64,000 nucleotides of DNA from Pantoea sp. alder81. Its GTDB lineage: Bacteria; Pseudomonadota; Gammaproteobacteria; Enterobacterales; Enterobacteriaceae. This document shows, in pieces, positions 33,616-42,905 of this stretch; the stretch's first letter is position 1, and every line of letters begins with the position of its first letter. Under the pieces are notes generated by a model that saw only the letters and a list, made by a program, of their open reading frames with translations, had not been told where the DNA came from and did not search any database. Location of the stretch: assembly GCF_020179835.1 (NCBI RefSeq), contig NZ_JAIUDA010000007.1:186001-250000 (forward strand). Direction: 5' to 3'. Both the position numbers and the translations under genes were made by a program.

Positions 33616-33782
33616 CATGCGTGGCGCAATAAATTGCGAACGGTTGGCGCAATTCAATATGAATCGATGACGTAACGCATAGATGGCAGATTGCGCGATA
33701 AATCGTGAACAGATCGCGCAATAAATGGCGCCGCTACGCATCGTAGAGCGTTGTAGCGGCGCGATTTATCGCGCGTTATCGA
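33616..33782. repeat. Cluster of REP-like palindromes between yidR and dgoT
   Basis: Four related palindromic units built around GCGCxATAAATxGCGC: 33623-33641, 33690-33710, 33713-33737 and 33753-33782. The last two are inverted copies whose 22-base arms (33716-33737 and 33753-33774) match at 20 positions and end in CGCTAC / GTAGCG, with a 15-base loop. The arrangement resembles the paired palindromes of BIME elements. The last unit touches the dgoT stop codon. Confidence 0.7.
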
Positions 33783-35075
33783 TCAACCAACCCGCTTCAC
33801 ATCCCCGACCAGCAGGATATAGGAGAGCGCGCCGACCAACGCCACTGCGGAGATATACACCAGCGCGGGGGCGAAGCCGTAATCCTGCGCCAGATAGCCC
33901 ACCACCAGCGGTACTGTGATGCCGCCTAATCCCCCAATAAAGTTGAACATCCCACCGGTTAAACCGATCAGGCGAACCGGAGCCAGCGACGACACCAGCG
34001 ACCAGGTAATCGAGGCGAAGCCGTTGCCGAAGAACGCGATGGCCATCAGCGTCATAATCCACACCGGATCGTTGGTGTAGTTAGCGCCCATAATGCAGGT
34101 GGAGATCAGCAATCCGCAGATAATCGGAGTTTTACGGGCAAACCCCAGTGAGCGACCGCTGCGCACCAGACGGTCCGCTACAATGCCGGAAAGGATCACC
34201 CCGACAAAGGCGGCGAGGAACGGCACGGTGGTCATAAAGCCCGCCGTCAACGCAGAGATGTGTTTTTCCTGCGTCAGATAGTTAGGGAACCAGGTCAGGA
34301 AGAACCACAGCGTAGATGTCACCGCGAACTGACCGAGATACACGCCGCACAGCTTGCGATGGAACACCAGTTTCCAGTCGGCAGCGGTGAGTTTGGTGCG
34401 CGTTTTTTTCGCGGCGGGTGCATCACCCTCCACCATCGCGCCACCTTCACGGATGTAGTCCAGCTCAGCCTGGTTAATGCCTTTGCTCTGATTCGGCGCC
34501 TGATAGAACTTGATCCACACCAGCGACCAGACAATACCGATAGCGCCGGTGATGATGAATACCCAGTGCCAGCTCAACAACTCCTGAATCCAGATCAGCA
34601 GCGGCGTCAGGAATGCGAGCCCCACAAACTGACCGGAAGTGTAAAACCCAACCGCAGAGGCGCGTTCACTTTCCGGGAACCAGCTGGTCACCAGACGATT
34701 GTTGGTTGGGAACGCGGGCGCTTCAAATATGCCGGTGATGGCACGCAGACCAATCAGCGAGAGTAATCCTGTGGCAAAGCCCTGGAATAAGGTGGCGACC
34801 GACCAGCCGAAGATGGCAATAAAATAGGTCAGGCGGGAACCAACGCGGTCAAGGAACCAACCGCCCGGGATCTGGCACAGCGTATATAACCAGGCAAAAG
34901 CGGAGAAGACATATCCCATTTCCGCTTTGCTGATACCAAACTCTTCCTGAATATGGGCAGATGCCACCGCTAAATTGGCGCGATCGACGTAGCAAATCAC
35001 CACCGTAATAAAGATCATCAGCAGCGTGATATAACGACGCCGTGTTGGTTTGGCCTGAACAGCAGAGAGATCCAT
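33783..35075 (-). CDS. dgoT: DgoT, D-galactonate transporter (MFS)
   Basis: Proton-coupled D-galactonate importer, 430 residues, 12 predicted helices, anion:cation symporter group. Typical segments: [77 protein letters not shown]. It is the last gene of a dgoRKADT array in the same order as E. coli. A 344-base gap with an ERIC element separates it from dgoD, so it may be transcribed less or from its own promoter. Good GGAG site before the ATG. Confidence 0.93.
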   Translation of the reverse strand: MDLSAVQAKPTRRRYITLLMIFITVVICYVDRANLAVASAHIQEEFGISKAEMGYVFSAFAWLYTLCQIPGGWFLDRVGSRLTYFIAIFGWSVATLFQGFATGLLSLIGLRAITGIFEAPAFPTNNRLVTSWFPESERASAVGFYTSGQFVGLAFLTPLLIWIQELLSWHWVFIITGAIGIVWSLVWIKFYQAPNQSKGINQAELDYIREGGAMVEGDAPAAKKTRTKLTAADWKLVFHRKLCGVYLGQFAVTSTLWFFLTWFPNYLTQEKHISALTAGFMTTVPFLAAFVGVILSGIVADRLVRSGRSLGFARKTPIICGLLISTCIMGANYTNDPVWIMTLMAIAFFGNGFASITWSLVSSLAPVRLIGLTGGMFNFIGGLGGITVPLVVGYLAQDYGFAPALVYISAVALVGALSYILLVGDVKRVG

Positions 35076-35223
35076 GGTGTTTCTCCGTAAAAGTCGTGTA
35101 GGGATAACGTTTTCGAATATAAAAACCGCGCAGGCGGTAAAGTTTGCGTGCCGGAAAAAGGCTGAGCGAGGCCCTATGCCTTATTTCACCGGCATACCTT
35201 TATCTAAAAGATTTTATAAATTC

Positions 35224-35420
35224 TTATACCTTCAATAATTCGTAGTGCAGGACAACAGCGTCAGATGACGCTTTTGAACAGCGCTTGCGCTGACCCAAAG
35301 GGTGAGGTCACAGGCCGAACCACCCGGCAAGGGTATGAATCCCTCAGGCGCTTACTCAAATAAGTGACTGGGGTGACTGAGCGCAGCCCACGCATCTGCA
35401 ATTTGAAGTATGACGGGTAT
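35224..35420. repeat. ERIC element with ~70-bp insertion
   Basis: The right part has AATAAGTGACTGGGGTGA followed by CTGAGCGCAGCC, then CGCATCTGCAATTTGAAGTATGACGGGTAT, and left of it GAATCCCTCAGGCGCTTACT: these are the conserved ERIC core (the classical ERIC primer sites). The left end ATACCTTCAATAATTC mirrors the right end. Total ~197 bases against the canonical ~127, so it carries roughly 70 extra bases (about 35245-35330), as described for long ERIC variants. The right end abuts the dgoD stop codon. Confidence 0.88.
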
Positions 35421-36568
35421 TACCATTCAGCGACCGATCCGTCTGGGAAACGCCATAATGGATTGCGCCAGTCCGGTGCATTTTTACTTCTTTCAATCAC
35501 CAGCTCTTCGTTAATTTCCACGCCGAGTCCCGGTTTATTCAGCGGATAGAAGTGACCATCATCCATTTTGAAATCATCTTTATTGATGACGTAATCCAGC
35601 AGTTCAGCGCCCTGATTATAGTGAATCCCCATGCTCTGCTCCTGGAACACGGCATTGCGAGAGACGAAATCGACGTGGAGACAGGCAGCCAAAGCAATCG
35701 GGCCGAGCGGACAGTGCGGTGCCAGCGCCACATCGTAAGACTCTGCCATAGCGGCAATTTTGTAGCACTCGGTGATACCACCCGCATGCGAAAGATCCGG
35801 TTGCAGTATCGCCAGGCCACCCGCTTCCAGCACGCGTTTGAACTCAAAACGTGAGAACATGCGTTCGCCTGCCGCGATAGGGATATGGGTTTGAGCTGCC
35901 AGACGCGGATAGTATTCCGCCTGCTCCGCCAGCACTGGCTCTTCAATGAACAGCGGGCGATACGGCTCCAGCTCTTTAATCAGCACTTTCGCCATTGGCG
36001 CACTGACGCGGCCGTGGAAATCGAGGCCGAACTCAATCTCTTTGCCAAACGCTTCGCGAATCTGTGCCACGGTGTTCACTGCCGCATCCACTTTGCGTGC
36101 ATTATCAATGATGCCCATCTCTTCGCAGCCATTCAGCTTGAAGGTGTCGAAGCCAATCTTGCGCAGTTTCTTGATGCCGTCGACGACTTCTTCCGGACGA
36201 TCGCCGCCCACCCAGCTGTAAGCCTTGATGCTGTCACGCACCAGACCGCCAAGCAGTTGATACACCGGCACGCCCAGCGCTTTGCCTTTGATATCCCACA
36301 GTGCCTGATCGATACCCGCGATGGCGCTCATCAGAATCGGACCACCGCGATAGAATCCACCGCGATACATCACCTGCCACAGGTCGTTGATGCGTGCCGG
36401 GTCCTGACCAATCAGGTATTCCGACAGCTCATGCACGGCCGCTTCGACGCTGCGCGCACGCCCTTCTATCACCGGTTCGCCCCAGCCGACAATACCTTCG
36501 TCGGTTTCGATTTTCAGGAACATCCAGCGCGGCGGCAGGCGATAAGTGGTCAGTTTGGTAATTTTCAT
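35420..36568 (-). CDS. dgoD: DgoD, D-galactonate dehydratase
   Basis: Enolase-superfamily enzyme of 382 residues that dehydrates D-galactonate to 2-keto-3-deoxygalactonate. The Mg ligands and general bases are visible in [17 protein letters not shown], and [15 protein letters not shown]; the late histidine lies in [15 protein letters not shown]. Near identical to E. coli DgoD ([33 protein letters not shown]). The start ATG overlaps the dgoA stop by 4 bases. Its TAA stop is shared with the edge of an ERIC element. Confidence 0.97.
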   Translation of the reverse strand: MKITKLTTYRLPPRWMFLKIETDEGIVGWGEPVIEGRARSVEAAVHELSEYLIGQDPARINDLWQVMYRGGFYRGGPILMSAIAGIDQALWDIKGKALGVPVYQLLGGLVRDSIKAYSWVGGDRPEEVVDGIKKLRKIGFDTFKLNGCEEMGIIDNARKVDAAVNTVAQIREAFGKEIEFGLDFHGRVSAPMAKVLIKELEPYRPLFIEEPVLAEQAEYYPRLAAQTHIPIAAGERMFSRFEFKRVLEAGGLAILQPDLSHAGGITECYKIAAMAESYDVALAPHCPLGPIALAACLHVDFVSRNAVFQEQSMGIHYNQGAELLDYVINKDDFKMDDGHFYPLNKPGLGVEINEELVIERSKNAPDWRNPLWRFPDGSVAEW

Positions 36569-37182
36569 CGTACAGCGTCCTTATAAGCAGCAATAAATGC
36601 GCGAGCTTTCTCCACAGTGCGCGACAGCGGCTGGCCGGCGCGATAGAGATCGCTGCCCAAGCCCGCGCCAATGCAGCCTGCGGCCATAAATTCATGCAGG
36701 TTTTCCGGCGTCACGCCGCCCACCGCAAATACCGGCACGTCGGGTGGCAACACAGCTTTCAATGCTTTGATGTAGCCGGGGCCAAATGCCGAGGATGGGA
36801 AGATTTTCAGCGCCTGAGCGCCTGCCTGCAGGGCGGTGAACGCTTCGGTGGCGGTGGCACAACCGGCCGCAACCGTCATGCCTTTAGCCACAGCCTGGCG
36901 AATCACTGCTGCATCGGTGTTCGGCGTCACCACCAGCTTGCTGTTCAGCGTGGCCAGTTCATCGACCTGCGCCGGATTCAGCACGGTACCCGCTCCAATT
37001 AGCGCTTTATCGCCGAAAGTCTGCACCATTGCACCAATGCTTTTGGCCCATTCAGGAGAATTCAGCGGGATCTCAATGGCGTCAAAACCCGCTTCGATCA
37101 GTGCACCAACGTGCGCTTCCGCTTCGTCTGGCGTGATGCCACGCAGGATGGCGATCAACGGTAATTTAGTTTGCCAGGTCAT
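36565..37182 (-). CDS. dgoA: DgoA, 2-keto-3-deoxy-6-phosphogalactonate aldolase
   Basis: Class I aldolase of 205 residues that splits the phosphorylated intermediate to pyruvate and glyceraldehyde 3-phosphate. KDPG-aldolase-family marks: [43 protein letters not shown] and the Schiff-base lysine in [19 protein letters not shown]. Start is the ATG at 37182 after AAGGAG; a TTG two codons upstream is unlikely. It overlaps dgoK by 17 bases, so the genes are coupled. Confidence 0.96.
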   Translation of the reverse strand: MTWQTKLPLIAILRGITPDEAEAHVGALIEAGFDAIEIPLNSPEWAKSIGAMVQTFGDKALIGAGTVLNPAQVDELATLNSKLVVTPNTDAAVIRQAVAKGMTVAAGCATATEAFTALQAGAQALKIFPSSAFGPGYIKALKAVLPPDVPVFAVGGVTPENLHEFMAAGCIGAGLGSDLYRAGQPLSRTVEKARAFIAAYKDAVR

Positions 37183-38041
37183 CTGCAATACTCCTTATTC
37201 CATGCTGGAACGCGCGATCGCCTTCCAATGTGACTGAATCCACACCGATAAATTGCAGTGCCTGCTGATAACGCTGCGCCAGCGCGTTCCCGGCAATAAT
37301 GATGATCGGTTGGCTGCGATTCGTGTGTTGCGTCATTAGCGCCACTTCATGACCAATCAACAGGCCAGATAAAAAATCGCTGATATGGCGGCGATCGCGT
37401 GCACCCAGGACGTGGGAAGCACGCACTTCGAACAGCCGGGAAAGGATCGATGCATCCTGACTGCCGACCGCTAAGCCTTCATGGAAAGCGGCGGAATGCT
37501 CTTCCTGCTCTGGCAAACCGGCACCAATCAATGACTGTTTCAGCAGCAGATGATGCAATTCGCCCGTCATCACCGTGCGGAAATCCTGCACACGCTGCTG
37601 CTCTACCTGCACCCACTTAGCATGCGTGCCGGGCATTACATACTGCGTTGCAGGTTGCAGTGCTAAGGCACCCAGCAACTGTGTCTCTTCACCGCGCATT
37701 ACGTTGTAATTGTCAGCACGTTCGACGCTTAATCCCGGCACGATCCATGCTTTATCGTCGACGCGCGTTAGACGGCTGCTGAGTTGGTTTAGCGCCACCG
37801 GACAGGCCAGATAAGGCACCGAAAGCCAGCCTGCATTGCTGCCGACCATACCCGCCATCACCACCGGCACGTCATTTACCGGCCAGCCGTCGGTGATACT
37901 GGCAAATACCTCTGCGGGCGTACGTCCGCCAAGACGCGTGACGCCCGCTTCTGACCGGCGCTCATCAACGCAGTTGCCCTGCTGATAATGCCAGGCACGC
38001 AGATTGGTTGAACCCCAATCAATCGCGATATAGCTGGTCAC
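37166..38041 (-). CDS. dgoK: DgoK, 2-keto-3-deoxygalactonate kinase
   Basis: Sugar-acid kinase of 291 residues phosphorylating 2-keto-3-deoxygalactonate. N-terminal phosphate loop YIAIDWGSTNLRAW, then PVVMAGMVGSNAGW, RGEETQLLGAL, and PGTHAKWVQV as in E. coli DgoK. Start overlaps the dgoR stop by 4 bases. Confidence 0.95.
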   Translation of the reverse strand: MTSYIAIDWGSTNLRAWHYQQGNCVDERRSEAGVTRLGGRTPAEVFASITDGWPVNDVPVVMAGMVGSNAGWLSVPYLACPVALNQLSSRLTRVDDKAWIVPGLSVERADNYNVMRGEETQLLGALALQPATQYVMPGTHAKWVQVEQQRVQDFRTVMTGELHHLLLKQSLIGAGLPEQEEHSAAFHEGLAVGSQDASILSRLFEVRASHVLGARDRRHISDFLSGLLIGHEVALMTQHTNRSQPIIIIAGNALAQRYQQALQFIGVDSVTLEGDRAFQHGIRSIADDLAN

Positions 38042-38736
38042 ATAATCTCCTTAAGTCGGGCGGTGGAACTGGCGATCATCGCTTTAGCCGCCTGCTCCGC
38101 TGCATCGCCATCCTGATGACGAATGGCATCAAATAGCGCTTTGTGTTCGGCTAAGGTGCGCGGCATGTTGCCGGAATCCGCCATATAGGTTTTCGCAAAC
38201 ACCGCTTTCTGTAACTGGCTGATTGCCACATTAAGCTGCTGCAATACCGGATTGTGCACCGAGGCCAGCACCGCTTCGTGGTAGCGGATATCTGCCTCGT
38301 TAAAGGCCTCACGATCCAGCTGATGAGCAACCATGTCGTTATAGGCTTGCTCAATCGTCGCCAAATCGTTTGAGGTCGCACGTTCCGCCGACCAGCGTGC
38401 AATCTGTGGTTCCACCAGCACGCGTACTTCACTCATGGCGGCAATCAACCTGGGGTCCTGATCGTGCGCCAGTGCCCACTGCAATACGTCGCTATCGAGG
38501 TAATTCCACTGATTGCGCGGGGTGACAAAGGCGCCACGATAGCGCTTCATCTCCATCAGCCGCTTTGCCATTAGCGAGCGAAACACTTCGCGGATGATGT
38601 TGCGCGAGGTGCTAAAACGCTCACACAACTCCGCTTCGGCTGGCAACGCGGCGCCCGGCACATACTTCCCTGCGACAATTTCTTCACCCAGCGTCAGAAT
38701 GATGCGCTCGGTTTTACTTAATTGTTCTTGCGTCAT
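38038..38736 (-). CDS. dgoR: DgoR, galactonate operon repressor
   Basis: GntR/FadR-type repressor of 232 residues. Winged helix at residues ~10-75 (PAEAELCERFSTSRNIIREVFRSLMAKRLMEMKR) and an all-helical effector domain with the FCD metal-site histidines (IRYHEAVL, LAEHKALFDAIRHQD). In E. coli galactonate releases it from DNA. First gene of the operon; two DgoR-like sites lie about 90 bases upstream. Confidence 0.94.
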   Translation of the reverse strand: MTQEQLSKTERIILTLGEEIVAGKYVPGAALPAEAELCERFSTSRNIIREVFRSLMAKRLMEMKRYRGAFVTPRNQWNYLDSDVLQWALAHDQDPRLIAAMSEVRVLVEPQIARWSAERATSNDLATIEQAYNDMVAHQLDREAFNEADIRYHEAVLASVHNPVLQQLNVAISQLQKAVFAKTYMADSGNMPRTLAEHKALFDAIRHQDGDAAEQAAKAMIASSTARLKEIM

Positions 38737-38824
38737 GATGTTCCATTCAGTGAAAGACGGTAGCCCATCAGATTACTGCTTTCGACGCGTGAAAACTAAC
38801 AGACACCTCACGTCATGACGCCGA

Positions 38825-38856
38825 TTGTAGTACTAATGATATAAGTTGTACTACAA
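38825..38856. promoter_or_regulatory. Two DgoR-type operators upstream of dgoR
   Basis: TTGTAGTACTA (38825-38835) and TTGTACTACAA (38846-38856) lie with centres 21 bases apart, two helical turns. Both match the TTGTA(G/C)TACA(A/T) type of site reported for E. coli DgoR; the second is symmetric. The whole stretch also forms the inverted repeat GATTGTAGTAC / GTACTACAATC. Confidence 0.75.
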
Positions 38857-38862
38857 TCTGGA

Positions 38863-39094
38863 TCACATAATAGACAATCCAGATGCGCGGGAATGCGCAC
38901 CAGACGAAATCGAACGGGTCATGGGTTGGGGCAGGATGTGTGACGTATCAGTGCGCATCCGGCAGAAACTGGGGGGCCGTTCGTTGGGTCATTATTTGCG
39001 TTGGATCAGCGCGCAACCGACGGAACTGGATTGATCGTTCGGTGGGCCATCATTTAGGGTGTATCAATGCACAGCTAACGGAAACTGGAACGCT
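38863..39094. repeat. 58-bp degenerate tandem repeat, about 4 units
   Basis: Units at 38921-38978, 38979-39036 and 39037-39094 align at an exact 58-base period; a more diverged unit is visible at 38863-38920. Shared blocks include GTTCGNTGGGNCAT, TATCA or GATCA, and GGAACTGG or GAAACTGG. Units 2 and 3 are about 70 percent identical by eye, unit 1 less. The period is not a multiple of three, so it is not a coding repeat. It fills the gap between the dgoR operators and yidA; I see no gene there. Confidence 0.72.
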
Positions 39095-39187
39095 CATGGG
39101 TAGTGTCGCCATTGATAACAACCAATCGGCATTTGCAGGATGAATTCAGAGAGGCGGACAGCAGCGCGCTGCCCGCAGAGAAGAGGA

Positions 39188-39997
39188 TTACAGCACTAAC
39201 TCTTCAATGGCATGCGCAACGCCATCTTCCATATTGGTTTTCGTCACAAACTGCGCGATGTGTTTAACCGAATCAATGGCATTGCCCATCGCCACACCGG
39301 TTCCGGCATACTCAATCATCGCCAAATCGTTTTCCTGATCGCCAATCGCCATCACTTCCGACTGCTGCAGACCCAATTTGTCCGCCAGCATTTTCACGCC
39401 GTAGCCTTTGTTGACCAATGGGTTGAGGATTTCGAGATAATACGGCGCGCTTTTCAGGATGGTGTAGCTTTCACGGGCACGCGCAGGCAGGCCAGCAATC
39501 GCCTTATCCAGCAGATGTGGCTTGTCGATCATCATCAGTTTCGGGAAGCGCGTGGCGGGGTCCATCTCCTCCACCGCACGGTAACGTACCGGAATACCGG
39601 TCAAACTGGCTTCATGGATGGTGTATTCGCTGATGTCTTTGTTAGGCGTATAGAGGAAGGATTTGTCGAACGCCTGGAAATGTACCCCGAGGTCACGCGC
39701 CAGCTGTTCAATGTAGAGATAGTCATCAAAGCTCAGCGTCTGTTCAGCCACGACATCACCGTTAACCGCGCTATGCACCAAAGCGCCGTTGTTGCTGATG
39801 CAATATTGGCCAGGCTGCTGCATATCGAGTTCCATCAGATAGCGCTCGATGCCGACCAGCGGACGGCCGGTTGCCAGCACAATGGAAACCCCTTTATCAC
39901 GCGCACGACCAATCGCTGATTTCACTGCCGCCGTCACCTCGTGCTGCGGGTTGAGCAGCGTGCCGTCCATATCGATCGCAATCAATTTTATCGCCAT
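39188..39997 (-). CDS. yidA: YidA, HAD-family sugar phosphatase
   Basis: Cof-type HAD phosphatase of 269 residues active on small phosphorylated metabolites in E. coli. Motif I IAIDMDGTLL (nucleophile aspartate), motif II VLATGRP, motif III lysine in LVNKGYGVKML, motif IV IGDQENDLAMIEYAGTGVAMGNA. E. coli yidA is also next to dgoR, so this order is conserved. It is on the same strand as dgo but upstream of dgoR across the tandem repeat. Confidence 0.95.
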   Translation of the reverse strand: MAIKLIAIDMDGTLLNPQHEVTAAVKSAIGRARDKGVSIVLATGRPLVGIERYLMELDMQQPGQYCISNNGALVHSAVNGDVVAEQTLSFDDYLYIEQLARDLGVHFQAFDKSFLYTPNKDISEYTIHEASLTGIPVRYRAVEEMDPATRFPKLMMIDKPHLLDKAIAGLPARARESYTILKSAPYYLEILNPLVNKGYGVKMLADKLGLQQSEVMAIGDQENDLAMIEYAGTGVAMGNAIDSVKHIAQFVTKTNMEDGVAHAIEELVL

Positions 39998-40085
39998 AAC
40001 ATCCTCGGTTAAGTCAGAGTTTGTTTAATGCTAGCGCGATTCAGCTCACATTGACCAGTTAATCGACAACGGACGGCACTTCAGG

Positions 40086-41375
40086 TTATTTTGCGGTCAG
40101 CGGCTTGCGGACAAACAAACCATAGCTCAGCGCCCCCAGCATCAACAATCCCGCCCCCAGCAAGAATACGTTGGTAAATTTGCCGGTAGTATCCAGGATG
40201 ATGCCCGTGACGATGGGTGCCATTGCTGCGCCGAGGAAGCCGCCAAAGTTCTGAATAGCACCCAGTGAAGCAACCTGAGATTTTGGTGCAATATCACTGG
40301 CCAGCGTCCAAAGTGCTCCTTGTGGCATCTGCGAACAGAAGTACCCCATGGCGAGGAGCGCGATTGCCAGCGGCGTACTATCCACGAAGGGGATCGGTGC
40401 CACGAAGCAGGCGGCCAGTGCTGCGCCAGTCACAATCGGAACTTTACGCGCGGTGATGGCCCGTACGCCACGACGTACCAATCGATCGGACAGCATACCG
40501 CCCACCAGCACGCCTAAAATGCCGGCGAAGAACGGAATCGAGGCGATCCAACCAGTGGCTTTGAGACTGAAACCCAGGGATTTTTCCAAATAGCCTGGTA
40601 GCCAGGTGAGATAGACCCAAATAGTGAACATGATGGAGAAGTTGCCGATCACCATAAACCACGTTGTGCTGTGACGGAACAGTGCACCCCAACTGGCCTG
40701 CGCCTTCTCTTCTGGTGCAGCCACACTGCGCTGCCCGGCATGCAGCAAGGCATCTTCACGCGCTTCGGGATCACGATAAAACTTCCACCACGCCAGCAGC
40801 AATGGAATACCCATCAGTCCAATGGCGACGAACATGCCACGCCAGCCCAGGGTCAGCAGCAGTACGGTCAAAATCGGTGGCGCGATAGCGTTGGCGATTT
40901 GCGAACCGGTATTGATGATCGCCGTGGGTAAACCGCGTTCGTTATCGCCAAACCAGCGATGGGTGATCTTGATACCCGAGGTGAAAAACGGCGATTCGGC
41001 GATCCCTAACATCATGCGTAAGCCATAGAAGAAGCTATAGCTGTTTACAAACGCCGCCAGCACAGTAAACGTGGACCATAAGCCGAGCGCCCATGAGAAC
41101 ATTTTCCTTGGACCAAACTTATCCACCAGCCAGCCTGCAGGCAGGTTTGCTAGCGCATAAGGCCAGAGAAATGCGGAGAGTAACAAGCCCATTTCGGTTT
41201 GCGAGAAGCCAAATTCAGCAGCAATAGTGGTGTTAGCGATGCTGAGATTCGCGCGGTCAAGATAGTTAACCACCGCCGCCAACAGCAGAAGGAGGACAAT
41301 GCCCCAGCGCAGTTTGCCTATGGTTGTTGGCTGGGTAATGGTCGCATCAGATAAGGTATGCGAAGAGGGTTTCAT
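40086..41375 (-). CDS. MFS transporter for a sugar acid (ACS family)
   Basis: Predicted importer of 429 residues with 12 helices, related to DgoT, GudP and NanT-like carriers of sugar acids: VVNYLDRANLSIANTTIAAEFG, FLWPYALANLPAGWLVDKFGPRK, and RWFGDNERGLPTAIINTGSQIANA. The substrate is inferred to be that of the adjacent cluster (an aldolase-like enzyme, an YhcH protein, a kinase fusion). Its ATG overlaps the stop of the YhcH gene by 4 bases. Confidence 0.85.
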   Translation of the reverse strand: MKPSSHTLSDATITQPTTIGKLRWGIVLLLLLAAVVNYLDRANLSIANTTIAAEFGFSQTEMGLLLSAFLWPYALANLPAGWLVDKFGPRKMFSWALGLWSTFTVLAAFVNSYSFFYGLRMMLGIAESPFFTSGIKITHRWFGDNERGLPTAIINTGSQIANAIAPPILTVLLLTLGWRGMFVAIGLMGIPLLLAWWKFYRDPEAREDALLHAGQRSVAAPEEKAQASWGALFRHSTTWFMVIGNFSIMFTIWVYLTWLPGYLEKSLGFSLKATGWIASIPFFAGILGVLVGGMLSDRLVRRGVRAITARKVPIVTGAALAACFVAPIPFVDSTPLAIALLAMGYFCSQMPQGALWTLASDIAPKSQVASLGAIQNFGGFLGAAMAPIVTGIILDTTGKFTNVFLLGAGLLMLGALSYGLFVRKPLTAK

Positions 41376-41866
41376 GACGCCTCCTGCGGGGAAGAAAACA
41401 GGTCGAGATGGATTTTAATCACCGCTTTGCGAATCCGTTGTACTTCCGGCGCGGCACAGCACGGACGATGGACATCGTGTGGGAAAAACAGCGCGAACTG
41501 GCCCGGCGTTAGGGTGATCATCGATTCATTGATAGTGTCCTGATAAAACACCACATCTCGTTCGGTGCGCAAATCTTCGGTAATGACATGTTGCGGATGG
41601 GCGCGCGCCACGCCGATATTCTCACGTCCCTTCAGTAAATATTGGATATCAACATAGTTAAAGTGCGACTCCGCGCGACGATCGCTCGCTGGTTCGGTAT
41701 CCATTTCCTGCACCAGACAGAACATCTGGTTGTTGGGCAGTAAATCGTATTTCCCTGCGTCCAGCTGGCTGAAATCGGTATCTGCAATCCAGCGAATAGC
41801 CTGGTCAATTATGGGATGAAAAGCATGGCGCTCACGCGTCCAGTCCAGTCGATCGCATACAATCAT
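41372..41866 (-). CDS. YhcH/YiaL-family (NanQ-like) sugar-processing protein
   Basis: Cupin-like protein of 164 residues of the YhcH/YjgK/YiaL family; E. coli NanQ (YhcH) opens the ring of sialic acid. Visible family parts: the metal-site histidine and glutamate region SHFNYVDIQYLLKGRENIGVA, and LTPGQFALFFPHDVHRPCC with its histidines. The start at 41866 (MIVCDRLDW) gives a usual length; the frame extends to 41923 with an unlikely N terminus. Between the MFS gene and the aldolase-like gene, it probably acts on the transported sugar. Confidence 0.83.
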   Translation of the reverse strand: MIVCDRLDWTRERHAFHPIIDQAIRWIADTDFSQLDAGKYDLLPNNQMFCLVQEMDTEPASDRRAESHFNYVDIQYLLKGRENIGVARAHPQHVITEDLRTERDVVFYQDTINESMITLTPGQFALFFPHDVHRPCCAAPEVQRIRKAVIKIHLDLFSSPQEAS

Positions 41867-41938
41867 GATGTTTTCCCGTGTCGTTATCGTTAGAGGGTTC
41901 AGGTACAGCGGGAGGATAAACATCCTCCCTGAGAGGTT

Positions 41939-42862
41939 TTATTTGGTTACACGTGGCTGCCATAACGCGCTGCCATCACGGATTTGATCGAGCAGAACGC
42001 TCAATCCCCAGAATTTTTCCAGCACATTGTCTTTGTTCACCCGGCAGTGCTCACTGGCAAACGTGCCCAGTCGCTGGTGATAAATCTTGGCGTTTTTCGG
42101 ATAGCCAAGCGTTTCCGTCACGGCGCTGAGCGACAGGAACAGCGACAGCTCATGAGCTTTTTCCGGCTGCTGTGCGCCGTGGTGATAAAGCCAGTGGTAC
42201 AGACCCGGATGGAAGTTAGTGAACACACCGCTGAAACCTTTGGATCCCGCTTGCATCGCCGGCCAGGCAATTGCTGCATTGGCATTGATAATGGCCAGTG
42301 GCGTGCCCTGAGCCAGTTTGACGCGGCGCTCAACGGTGGGCAGATCGCAGCTCACATCTTTCAACACCACAAAACGGCCACTGTTGGCGCAGAAGCTGAA
42401 CTCCTCATCACTCAACAGGCGACGATACGGCGCCGGGCACTCATAAAGCCCCAATGGCATGTCCGCGGGTAATGATTCCAACAGATGGTTGAGATGGGCA
42501 TAGAATGTTTCACTGCCCTGATTTTGTGGGTCGAGGTGGTTGGTCACCAGTACCAAAGCATCAATCCCGGTACTGGCCATGGCTTGCAGCTCTTTAGTTT
42601 GCTCTGCCAGATCATCACTGATATGTCCTGAGGCGATGACGGGCACACGGCCTTCTACTTTCTGCACCACAAAGCGTGCCAGATCTACCCGCTCGTCGAG
42701 GCTGAGATATTGCATCTCGCTGGACTGACATACTGCAAACAGCGCATCCACGCCCTCTTTTAAGTACCAACCAATCAACTTTTCCAGTCCCGGATAATCA
42801 ATCTGGTTATCCGGGGTAAACGGGGTCAGCATGACCGGTACAATGCCTTCAATCTTTTTCAT
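41939..42862 (-). CDS. DHDPS/NanA-family aldolase
   Basis: Class I lyase-type TIM barrel of 307 residues. The Schiff-base lysine is in FVVLKDVSCD and the partner tyrosine in LGLYECPAPY. The usual G-x-T/S-G-E loop reads CQSSE, as in members acting on sugar-derived 2-keto acids and not on aspartate semialdehyde. Likely cleaves a 2-keto-3-deoxy or sialic-like acid to pyruvate or related product. Start at the second of two ATGs (42862) behind AGGAGAG. Confidence 0.83.
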   Translation of the reverse strand: MKKIEGIVPVMLTPFTPDNQIDYPGLEKLIGWYLKEGVDALFAVCQSSEMQYLSLDERVDLARFVVQKVEGRVPVIASGHISDDLAEQTKELQAMASTGIDALVLVTNHLDPQNQGSETFYAHLNHLLESLPADMPLGLYECPAPYRRLLSDEEFSFCANSGRFVVLKDVSCDLPTVERRVKLAQGTPLAIINANAAIAWPAMQAGSKGFSGVFTNFHPGLYHWLYHHGAQQPEKAHELSLFLSLSAVTETLGYPKNAKIYHQRLGTFASEHCRVNKDNVLEKFWGLSVLLDQIRDGSALWQPRVTK

Positions 42863-42905
42863 CATCTCTCCTGTCAGCGAAGGACCGCTGTGATTAATTT
42901 TCTGA

